DNA of 64,000 nt. Source: Paenibacillus sp. FSL H7-0357 (GTDB lineage Bacteria; Bacillota; Bacilli; Paenibacillales; Paenibacillaceae). Positions 7,680 to 15,042 of the stretch are shown here, one piece after another. The stretch spans positions 4,836,001 through 4,900,000 of the forward strand of contig NZ_CP009241.1 of the NCBI RefSeq assembly GCF_000758525.1, read 5' to 3'. The notes beneath the pieces were generated by a model. It saw only the letters and a program-made list of their open reading frames with translations. It ran no database searches and was not told the DNA's origin. The translations under genes and the position numbers were made by a program. Position 1 is the stretch's first letter, and every line of letters begins with the position of its first letter.

Positions 7680-8324
7680 CTATCCCACTGCTTCCTCCAT
7701 CCTCCCCAGCACCCTCAAGCCGAGAAAAATAAACCATGCAGCAAAAGCCAGTTGAGAAACAAATACCATAGCAGTTCCAACCATCCACGGATAGGCTCCG
7801 ATAAGATCCAATATCCCTACCACAAATCCAAAATAAGCTGCAGGCTTGCCGAGCACACTTTTTCTTATCACGAGACACAATATGATGGTTGCCATGCTCA
7901 GTATAATCGCTACAGAGTGCATGCCTCCATAGTATATGCTGATTACCAGCTTGTAGATATCAGGTGGGAGTTCAATATTAAAGACGGGATAGACCAAACG
8001 CCCCAAGATAATGACCAGTAAGATATTAACCGGTATGATAACAGCCAAAAGACCGCACCCCAGCATTGTTTTGATCTTGTCCACCTTCACCAATATCCGG
8101 TACAATGCGACGGTTGAGGGTATTAATAATAATGTAGCAAAAAACAACAGTTCGTCTGCCATCGAGAGATTGAACCGCCATTCCTGCAGCCATGTCACCA
8201 GGACCGCATCCGAGAGCGGAGGACTAGGCATAGGCAACATAAATAGATATTGGACAAAAAAGAGAATCCCCGAAAGGATCAATGTAATACCACCAAACTT
8301 AATAAGGCCGTATTTAGGTTCCAT
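7680..8324 (-). CDS. DUF4386-like membrane protein
   Basis: 214 residues with about six transmembrane segments: residues 8-30, a loop with a conserved-looking WLQEWRFNLSMADELLFF, then segments near 60, 88, 128, 155 and 185. The overall pattern fits DUF4386-type proteins of Bacillota, whose role is unknown. The ATG at 8324 has AGGCGG upstream. It lies 35 bases downstream of the lipoprotein gene on the same strand, so they may be co-transcribed. Confidence 0.55.
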   Translation of the reverse strand: MEPKYGLIKFGGITLILSGILFFVQYLFMLPMPSPPLSDAVLVTWLQEWRFNLSMADELLFFATLLLIPSTVALYRILVKVDKIKTMLGCGLLAVIIPVNILLVIILGRLVYPVFNIELPPDIYKLVISIYYGGMHSVAIILSMATIILCLVIRKSVLGKPAAYFGFVVGILDLIGAYPWMVGTAMVFVSQLAFAAWFIFLGLRVLGRMEEAVG

Positions 8325-8359
8325 CGTAATCCGCCTATTCTAATAAACTATCAACAGCA

Positions 8360-9046
8360 TTACATGCTCAAGAGTTCGGTTTCATATTTTTCAAGCTTCT
8401 CCATTACACCGTCAACCCATTCCCGGTCATCCCACAATTTAGGATTATCAAGCTTCCTTACCGCTGGGTGGCCTGTTGCCATCGTATCTACACCATCTTT
8501 GTTTCCAAAGTACAAATCCACTATTATTAATGACTTGTTAACAGATTGAACTAACAGCTTGCAGCTCATTCCAGAACCCTGGTTTGAAAAGGGTAACTCT
8601 AAATAGTAAAGATTGTTATCCAGCCTCTTGAGCTCTGCTTTCTTAAACTCATTGTCCAGGCCGAATATTATACCATTACCACCTTTCGAATCCTGCAGTT
8701 GTTCTAACTCCAACATTTTATTAGTGAACTGAAGGAGATTTTTATTAGCGATGTAGTTTTTAAAAGATACGGTTTCCTGTTCTGCAACAGCTCCGGTATA
8801 AAGATTTATGAATGCTTTTCCGAAGGCCTCCATAAAAGTATAATCATCTTCACTAATCTGACCTGCTTGGATTGAAAACTCTTGATTAGCCAGATCACTT
8901 AATATCTCTGCTGCAGATTTCTCTAGCGATTCAACAGAAGCTTCTATATAGGATATAGATTCCTTTGTTGGATGATTTTCCTTCTGTGAACAACCCGCAA
9001 GGATCACAAATACCAATACAGCAATACCTAACGTAAATTTTTCCAT
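8360..9046 (-). CDS. hypothetical lipoprotein
   Basis: 228 residues with a lipoprotein signal (KFTLGIAVLVFVILAGC; lipobox LAGC, lipidated Cys at about 19). The mature part is rich in charged residues with no recognised domain; it contains a helical section (YIEASVESLEKSAAEILSDL) and a mixed C-terminal section. A surface-anchored protein of unknown role. The AAGGTGG leader supports the ATG at 9046. It may be transcribed with the following membrane protein. Confidence 0.65.
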   Translation of the reverse strand: MEKFTLGIAVLVFVILAGCSQKENHPTKESISYIEASVESLEKSAAEILSDLANQEFSIQAGQISEDDYTFMEAFGKAFINLYTGAVAEQETVSFKNYIANKNLLQFTNKMLELEQLQDSKGGNGIIFGLDNEFKKAELKRLDNNLYYLELPFSNQGSGMSCKLLVQSVNKSLIIVDLYFGNKDGVDTMATGHPAVRKLDNPKLWDDREWVDGVMEKLEKYETELLSM

Positions 9047-9150
9047 AGCACCACCTTTTAATAAATCATACAGTTACCTCAGTCCACGAATTTCAAGACC
9101 CCTTACATTCCGGGAGGACCGCGGCGGTTTGTCCGCCATCAAAACATTCC

Positions 9151-9708
9151 TTAGGTCAGTGGGTTCTCTCCAAATCTTTCCCATAATAATGGGTACATTT
9201 CTTCCAGGTCTTCTTCCTCCCAATCATTTTCAATCTCTGTTACTTCAAAATTGTAGCCTCGAGCTTCCAGCTCATTATAGAATTCAGTGTTTATATCATC
9301 GTTGTACTCGAACATACCGGTTTTTTGATAAATGTACGCGTCTGAAGCAACTGACAGCATCTCTTCCAGTTGGGGTGCAAAAACATCCTCTTGCAAATTT
9401 TCTTCAGATAAATATTCTGCCAGAAATTCAGGATTCTTTATTACCTGATTGAAAACTTCTTCTCCGCGGGAGATTAGCCAACCCCTAAAGCAATCAAATC
9501 CATCATCTGAACATCCTCCCATTACTACAAACGCTGCCCCCCATAATGAAGAAGTATAGGATTGTTCCATCTTATTCCTAAATTCTATTTCAAATTGAAG
9601 GATCTCTTCTTTACTGGACTTTGTTAATTCTTTGGTTAACCATTCAATTTGTTCTTCACCATACTTTTTTGAGTTGTTTATCATTTCCCAGAATAAATCA
9701 GTCGTCAT
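9151..9708 (-). CDS. DUF4240 domain protein
   Basis: 185 residues with the DUF4240 hallmarks: MTTDLFWEMIN at the start, a helix with EEQIEWLTKEL, then GGCSDDGFDCFRGWLISRGE. The family is widespread in Streptomyces and Bacillota and often sits in toxin-immunity or accessory settings, but its activity is unknown. GGAGG lies nine bases before the ATG. Downstream (minus-strand sense), 9047-9150 has no gene. Confidence 0.8.
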   Translation of the reverse strand: MTTDLFWEMINNSKKYGEEQIEWLTKELTKSSKEEILQFEIEFRNKMEQSYTSSLWGAAFVVMGGCSDDGFDCFRGWLISRGEEVFNQVIKNPEFLAEYLSEENLQEDVFAPQLEEMLSVASDAYIYQKTGMFEYNDDINTEFYNELEARGYNFEVTEIENDWEEEDLEEMYPLLWERFGENPLT

Positions 9709-9744
9709 TGCAGAGAACCTCCGTTATTATATTTTTTATTGGGA

Positions 9745-10215
9745 TTACTTAACTTCATATTCATTTAATTTGGATTCAATATATTCCCAAGCACTATTTA
9801 GATCTTTAAACACCCATCCAATTTCTTCAATTGTTTTATTGCTTTCTAAGCCAACTATTAGAGTTCTAATAGCCTCTTCTGATCTGTGCCCTACAATTAA
9901 TGCTACTGGAAACGGTGTGTCTAAATATTTTTCTTCTCCAACAAAAAAGATGCTTTCAATTCGATCCCCCCACTCATATGATAGATCGCTTAAGTCAATT
10001 ATTAGTCCCCCAGGTTCCCAAGCTTCTAAAACGGCTTTACCAATTGCGCTCATATAAGTTGCATCCGAGTTCCCAGCTGATCCATATCCATAATCCCCGA
10101 TAAATTTTAAAATCATGATTTCGAGATAATCTACTACTCTTGATGTGCCAGTATGTACTTCATATTGGATATTGCTCAGATCCTCTAGTTTCAATTGCTT
10201 TGTAAATATGTTCAT
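9745..10215 (-). CDS. hypothetical protein, STAS-like beta-alpha pattern
   Basis: About 156 residues from the ATG at 10215, which has GGAGGA just upstream. The frame is open further to 10326, but that part runs through a DUF255 leader fragment out of phase and is not native. The central part (EPGGLIIDLSDLSYEWGDRI, then FPVALIVGHRSEEAIRTLI) alternates strands and helices as in STAS or CHAT-associated small domains; no firm family. The truncated DUF255 fragment immediately upstream indicates this gene was joined to a foreign 5' region. Confidence 0.5.
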   Translation of the reverse strand: MNIFTKQLKLEDLSNIQYEVHTGTSRVVDYLEIMILKFIGDYGYGSAGNSDATYMSAIGKAVLEAWEPGGLIIDLSDLSYEWGDRIESIFFVGEEKYLDTPFPVALIVGHRSEEAIRTLIVGLESNKTIEEIGWVFKDLNSAWEYIESKLNEYEVK

Positions 10216-10244
10216 ATGTTCCTCCGATTTGAGACTCGTGAATA

Positions 10245-10350
10245 TTAATACAAAGCTTGTTGCAGCAGATACGGTGATTTCCCCTCGACTAACCAATAGG
10301 ATACTTTTTGAATTGTCATGGGGCATTACCTCTTTTCGGTACGATTTGGG
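10245..10350 (-). pseudogene. DUF255 N-terminal fragment, short copy
   Basis: The ATG at 10319 opens MTIQKVSYWLVEGKSPYLLQ and stops at 10245 after 24 codons. It matches the start of the DUF255 fragments at 4391 and 13778, including part of the leader up to about 10350. Its right-hand part is lost, replaced by the leader of the 9745-10215 gene. Confidence 0.6.
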
Positions 10351-10360
10351 GAAAGAGGTT

Positions 10361-11221
10361 TCATTTTACCTTACTGTAAACCATAGAATTCAATGTCTCT
10401 TTAGTTATCGGATCTATGTTAATTATATGTTTCTCAATATCCAATAAACTAAATACCTTCTCTTCAATGTCAGCCCTTTTATAAAAGTATTCCATTAAAT
10501 CTTCCCTGTTTCCGACTTCATTCTTCTCCCCATAGCTAGAATTCTTTACATATTCAATCATCCAATCAATCCAATCAGGATATAAATCATAATTATCTGA
10601 TAAGCGTTCAGATGCAACTTTATCTATAATTCCTTTAGTATTATCAGTGCGCAAATGAAACAATATGGGGTTCAATGGTTTTAAAATATTTGTCATTTTC
10701 GCTATACATGCTGAAATATATGTTTCTGATAAGTTACTGAAACGCAATAATTCATTTATAATGTGCTGAAATAAAACACTTTCAAAAATAAAAACAATAT
10801 CATCCTGTAATGCTTTCTCAACAAAATCATTAAATTTCATAAACATTATTCTTACAAAAGTATCACTATTCAATCTTCCTTCATATGCCTGATAAGACTT
10901 TAGTTTGTCTAATAATTCATTACAATCATCACTAATGTCCGGGTAATAAATTTGATAGTATTCATCATCAATTTTCTCAACTAAACTTTCAATCAAGCTG
11001 GATTGTTCAGGATACTGAATAGTTAGATTCTTATATTCTTCTTCATTTAATAAAGCTAAAAATCTAAGGTCACAGGGATTTCTTTGAGCATAGTCCATGT
11101 CCACTTCAAGATAGACTCTCGAGTTGAAACCTTGCTCCCTCAATTTTTCATTTAGCTTCCATGCAGTTGTTGATTTCCCACAACCATGTAATCCTTCAAC
11201 GTTAATGAACTTTGTTTTCAT
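10361..11221 (-). CDS. P-loop kinase-like protein
   Basis: 286 residues. The N-terminus reads FINVEGLHGCGKSTTAWKL, a classical Walker A at about residues 9-17, in a context like thymidylate kinases and other deoxynucleoside or AAA-type kinases. Later features include FIFESVLFQHIINELLR (Walker B-like strand plus helix) and ILFHLRTDNTKGI. The C-terminal half is not conserved with known dTMP kinases, so the substrate is unknown. AGAGG precedes the ATG at 11221. A relic of a nucleotidase gene and a copy of the TATAAT motif lie upstream, so the kinase appears to have been captured behind a pre-existing promoter. Confidence 0.6.
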   Translation of the reverse strand: MKTKFINVEGLHGCGKSTTAWKLNEKLREQGFNSRVYLEVDMDYAQRNPCDLRFLALLNEEEYKNLTIQYPEQSSLIESLVEKIDDEYYQIYYPDISDDCNELLDKLKSYQAYEGRLNSDTFVRIMFMKFNDFVEKALQDDIVFIFESVLFQHIINELLRFSNLSETYISACIAKMTNILKPLNPILFHLRTDNTKGIIDKVASERLSDNYDLYPDWIDWMIEYVKNSSYGEKNEVGNREDLMEYFYKRADIEEKVFSLLDIEKHIINIDPITKETLNSMVYSKVK

Positions 11222-11234
11222 TTCATACCTCTTT

Positions 11235-11375
11235 CGTTAAAAAATAGTCCCCAACTTCACACCAGTTGTTAACTCGCACAAAACCTTATTCATTGACATT
11301 GTGTGGAGCAGTAAATAGTTGTGGGATAAAAGGAAAGTTATCATTTAACCATTCAAATGTAGCGTATCCTCCATA
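11235..11375 (-). pseudogene. relic of 5'(3')-deoxyribonucleotidase gene
   Basis: Closely matches the 3' half of the nucleotidase relic at 29325 (for example the stretch encoding VNNWYEVGDYF), but lacks about 80 internal bases present in the other copy. The flank at about 11427-11520 also matches 29743-29830. Otherwise 11376-11652 holds only the promoter motif and a palindromic repeat. Confidence 0.7.
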
Positions 11376-11490
11376 ACCTTCTGCCTTGCAAGTCCTCAAT
11401 AGTTCGCTTCAATGAATTCAGCCCAATTAGAGATTATTAAGTAGTTTCCAGGCTAGATCGTGTTTAGACGCCTGCTTGAAGCTTGTTTTA

Positions 11491-11509
11491 ATTATACTAT
11501 CAAATGGAA
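11491..11509 (-). promoter_or_regulatory. repeated promoter-like motif
   Basis: Minus-strand TTCCATTTGATAGTATAAT, preceded by CGTAATATTC. Same motif as 4104, 29808 and 60404. It probably serves the kinase gene through the intervening relic. Confidence 0.5.
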
Positions 11510-11591
11510 GAATATTACGATTTCAAAATACACTTAAAAACTAAAAAGCCTCCACCTAACTCTGGAAGAAGCTTCCTTGAATAATTTAATC

Positions 11592-11640
11592 ATTCGAACA
11601 TCACATCAATGAGAGGTTCGTGTGGGTCAATAACTTGCTC
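11592..11640. repeat. small palindromic repeat, copy 2
   Basis: Related to 4181 and 23977. The shared core on the minus strand includes TTATTGACCCACACG and GATGTGATGTTCG, followed by TGA. It lies just after the HNH gene. Confidence 0.5.
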
Positions 11641-11652
11641 TACACAATAATT

Positions 11653-13434
11653 CTAATTGTTATCTTTACCAATTCGCTTTATGTATTCAATAAAATAATA
11701 TCTTTCCCAAATTGGTTCGAGTAGTTTAATAACTTCCTTAATGACTATTTTATTAAGATTATTTATTGCATTCTTGCATTTAAGTGCTTCAATATAGCAC
11801 TTAAATAACTCACCAATTTGCCCCAAAGTTATATTTTCTTCAACAATAGTCTCTAATTTATGATTAATTAAAGCTATTGCATCCATATGATTATTTTTTT
11901 CAAGCATTGAATAATTAATTTGCTTTTTTATGTAATAGTAAGAGTAGTTTGGTAACTCTATATTCATCAGAATATACTTTATTCCTAAAAAAATAGACTT
12001 GATCTCTTCTAGAGATAAAGAAATACTTGGGTTAGTACTAAAAAACATTTGTAATGAACACATCTCAGATAACAAATCATCAGCACTGTCAATAAGTTTA
12101 AAGTCTCTTTTTATCTGAAAACTAGAATTTATTATGTAGTTGTCAATTTTAAAATCGTTACTGAATTCAAGAAAAGCCATACTTTTTTCAAACCAGCGTT
12201 TCTTTATATTGACTAGTTCATAGTAATAGACAACATAAGGAATAAACTTTTCTGTCAACCAATGAAATGTCTGTTCCGCCGTCCAAGGTTCTTCGTCCTT
12301 TATTAATCGATTATCATACCTCTTCCATTTAATCCATAAAGTTTCATCGGGATTCATATAAGATTCATAATGATAAGATTCTATGTTCTCAGGTTCTAGT
12401 CTTGTCAAGATTATACGATTTGGATAAAGCATTATAGTGCCATTTGTACGATTAAATATATGCCATTCTGAATTTCCATTTGCATAATCAAATTCCCACG
12501 AAAACTCAATCATCTTCCTCCATAAACTTCTTTTAATTTCAATAAGTTTTACTGAACATTCATATGGATCAAACTCACAAAAATTTGATACTCCCCATTT
12601 GTTTTCAATTGATTGAAATCGTTTAACAAAAACTCCTCCAAAGTCATCAATTATTTTACATAGATCTTCAACTTCTTCTTCCTTTAATGTAAAACGATTA
12701 TTACCAAGTTGTATATAATACAGATTTGGAAGATTAAAATGCTTACCTACTATAAAACCTCTTTTCTCTAATTTGTAATCAGTATTCAAACCTAAAAACA
12801 GTTGTTGGGTAATTTGCTTATGTGAAAGTGTGATCATACAATCACTAACAAAGACACTTCTGAATTCAAAACAACAACTACCACACTGCTCATAAATCCT
12901 AGGTAAAAATGCCATAAGACTTACCGAAGGCAGACTTCTTGAAAAATGCTCAGATGTAACTTCTCTTTTATTCTCAAAAGGACCAAATTGTTCAGGTAAT
13001 AATTCTACTATTTTTGAAAACTCTATCCTTGGGTTATTTGAACTACTAATGTAAGCGCTTATTGCCGCAAGATATCTTTCGAAATCTTTAAAATTCCTCA
13101 ACTCTTGGATTCTTTTTATTATTTCCGAGGCTTTTTCTTTTGCCCGATTTATTAAAAAAATTGCGTGTGGTACTTTGTATAATTTGTTGCTTTTTAATAA
13201 ATTTATCTTCCAGGTTGCAGGAACCAAATTATACAAATGATTTATGTCTACATCATGACCAAGTACTCTCTTATATTCATTTAGTTCGTCTAATTTACCT
13301 TCATAAGATTGCGGAACTATATGATCTATTGTTGCATTAAACATATTCAATGATTTTTCAGTATAATAGCATTGAAAACCATGTGCTTCCAAAATTGCAT
13401 AACGAACAATAGGATCTTTAGGATTAACCTCCAT
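11653..13434 (-). CDS. HNH endonuclease domain protein
   Basis: 593 residues. The N-terminal ~100 residues form an HNH nuclease: AHGFQCYYTEKSL (single Cys), then ATIDHIVPQSY with the DH pair, HLYNLVPATWKINLLKS with the conserved Asn, and a following basic helix. The remaining ~480 residues are of no recognised family; AT-rich coding with many aromatic and charged residues suggests a large target-recognition or effector region. Such fusions are frequent in defence islands, and this gene lies beside the ATPase/nuclease pair at 14-18 kb. GGGGG lies at proper distance from the ATG. It appears to be a single-gene unit, with a DUF255 relic separating it from the next genes. Confidence 0.7.
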   Translation of the reverse strand: MEVNPKDPIVRYAILEAHGFQCYYTEKSLNMFNATIDHIVPQSYEGKLDELNEYKRVLGHDVDINHLYNLVPATWKINLLKSNKLYKVPHAIFLINRAKEKASEIIKRIQELRNFKDFERYLAAISAYISSSNNPRIEFSKIVELLPEQFGPFENKREVTSEHFSRSLPSVSLMAFLPRIYEQCGSCCFEFRSVFVSDCMITLSHKQITQQLFLGLNTDYKLEKRGFIVGKHFNLPNLYYIQLGNNRFTLKEEEVEDLCKIIDDFGGVFVKRFQSIENKWGVSNFCEFDPYECSVKLIEIKRSLWRKMIEFSWEFDYANGNSEWHIFNRTNGTIMLYPNRIILTRLEPENIESYHYESYMNPDETLWIKWKRYDNRLIKDEEPWTAEQTFHWLTEKFIPYVVYYYELVNIKKRWFEKSMAFLEFSNDFKIDNYIINSSFQIKRDFKLIDSADDLLSEMCSLQMFFSTNPSISLSLEEIKSIFLGIKYILMNIELPNYSYYYIKKQINYSMLEKNNHMDAIALINHKLETIVEENITLGQIGELFKCYIEALKCKNAINNLNKIVIKEVIKLLEPIWERYYFIEYIKRIGKDNN

Positions 13435-13654
13435 TCATAAAGCCCCCATTTCATTAGAAATATTTTTGTTTCCTGCAAGCGAATTTTATTTGCGGCTGAT
13501 TCTGATTTCTTCTAAAATAGATATAGAATTAGTAGAAGGTCGCTCTACATTATGTAACTTTATTATAAACTAAAAACTAACCACCTATTGAAAAATAAGT
13601 GGTTACGTTTTATTGGTGAATTTTTTTATTATCTAGAATTTTTGCGCACTAAAG

Positions 13655-13870
13655 CTATCTTGACTTTGTCAAAAGCTTCTTCCGACCAAGGAAACCAGTC
13701 AACTGGATTGTGTGCCTGTTTCAGCAATTACAGCGACTTTTCCTTGGCTAATCTATTGGGTACTTTCTGAGTTGTCATGGGGCATCACCTCGTTTCGTGT
13801 TGAATTTGGGTAAAGTATTGCTTAGGGGTAGTTTACCCAAAAAGGTGGGGGAAGGCGCAGTGAAAACAAT
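13655..13870 (-). pseudogene. DUF255 N-terminal fragment plus leader, copy with premature stop
   Basis: The ATG at 13778 opens TTQKVPNRLAKEKSL followed by an in-frame TAA, after which homology resumes ([16 protein letters not shown]) to about 13660. The leader to about 13865 is shared with copy 4391-4470. No downstream coding part is present. Together with 13435-13654 and 13871-13935, which hold no gene, it fills the space between the HNH gene and the nuclease-like gene. Confidence 0.7.
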
Positions 13871-13935
13871 TGAAGTATTTGCTCATGATAGTCATTAACA
13901 CCACCATTTAATATACCCATAAGTAACTACAATCT

Positions 13936-14136
13936 TTAAAAAGTTTCTTTTGTCAGTATTCGAACACTTTCCAAATCAGAAAAATACCTTGTAATCGCCA
14001 TTTCCAGGCATGCTTGTCTGTTTTCTGGGGTTCTTTGATTTATAAAACTTTTATTATAGTAGGATGCCATATCATGTATTGTTCCAAATATCATAGAGCA
14101 AGCTTCACTCCAACCCTTCATATTATCTAATATAAA
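13936..14136 (-). pseudogene. in-frame continuation of the nuclease-like gene beyond a TGA
   Basis: The TGA ending the 14137-15042 gene is followed in the same frame by FILDNMKGWSEACSMIFGTI and about 45 more residues, to a stop at 13936. No ribosome binding site precedes the internal ATG at 14121. The simplest reading is a nonsense mutation that shortened a protein of about 367 residues. A separate 61-residue gene is possible but less likely. Confidence 0.5.
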
Positions 14137-15042
14137 TCAATGAATTTTGACACAAATATGATACAAGATAACCGTTCTACTCGAACGATTATGATTGGTC
14201 TTCATTATTCTTAATTCTGAATACCCATATTCATCATCGATACTTGTATCTGATGAGAGCAAAGGTGCAGGATAGCTGTGATTCGTCACATGCGCAGAAT
14301 ATCTTTCCCAAAACGAATTGAAGTCTGCGATTTTGACGTAAGATAGGCATACATTGAATTTATTACCTGAAGTATCGTATGAAAAAATCTTATCCAAATG
14401 CTCGTTAATGTAGTTTGTACTTAAAGAACTAAGATTCATTGCTTCAATAACAGTAAACGGTAATCTGTCTTTTGACACGAATATATCAAGTTCACCAGAA
14501 CCTTTGCCTGACGAAGAACTTCCTCGTCTAGTTTGGTCTTTTATGTTATAACCGATGGCTGCAAGCATGTCACCAATATAATCATTACGCTCGTCTTCAC
14601 TTGCATTAGAATAATAATTTCTTGCTTGTAAAGTTAAACAAGCTACAATTAAATTTTTGATAAAACCTTCTTGCGAATCGAGATCTCTTGTAAAATTCAT
14701 AGAAAGAGCTTTGGGGCTATTCTTCAACTTTATTACAAATACATTTCTCCCATTAACATCTATGTTATCGTACTCAACCTCAAGTTCAACGGATATAAGG
14801 CTCAATGCAGTAGAGATAGGTTCTTTAGCACTGTCTTTAACCGTGAGGCTTAACCCAACAACCGCGTAATTGTTGATAAGCTTAGATACACCCATCACGA
14901 TATACCCATATTCTTCGGAGTTGTCTAATGCACGCAACATAAGCAAAGCCAATTCATACGGCTTTAATTCCATCCCTACACCGACTAGGTTCTTAAAAGA
15001 TGTTGAACCTAACAACGTACTGATTGTATGTCTATCAATCAT
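14137..15042 (-). CDS. AlbA-like / PD-(D/E)xK-like nuclease candidate, partner of the sacsin-type ATPase
   Basis: 301 residues up to a TGA. The N-terminal half (residues ~25-125) has the strand pattern of a Schlafen AlbA-type domain (EEYGYIVMGVSKLINNYAVV, then NVFVIKLKNSPKAL). The second half has GSGELDIFVSKDRLPFTVIE, which resembles the core of restriction-endonuclease-fold proteins (acidic strand pair), although a clear ExK is not visible. It overlaps the ATPase gene by eight bases, and GAGGAG within that gene supports the ATG at 15042: the two are translationally coupled. A two-component defence module is plausible (inference). See the following 13936-14136 entry for the likely lost C-terminus. 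Confidence 0.5.
   Translation of the reverse strand: MIDRHTISTLLGSTSFKNLVGVGMELKPYELALLMLRALDNSEEYGYIVMGVSKLINNYAVVGLSLTVKDSAKEPISTALSLISVELEVEYDNIDVNGRNVFVIKLKNSPKALSMNFTRDLDSQEGFIKNLIVACLTLQARNYYSNASEDERNDYIGDMLAAIGYNIKDQTRRGSSSSGKGSGELDIFVSKDRLPFTVIEAMNLSSLSTNYINEHLDKIFSYDTSGNKFNVCLSYVKIADFNSFWERYSAHVTNHSYPAPLLSSDTSIDDEYGYSELRIMKTNHNRSSRTVILYHICVKIH

Noticed and set aside
10216..10326. N-terminal extension of the 9745-10215 gene
   Set aside because: It runs through a DUF255 leader fragment in the wrong frame; the ATG at 10215 has GGAGGA.
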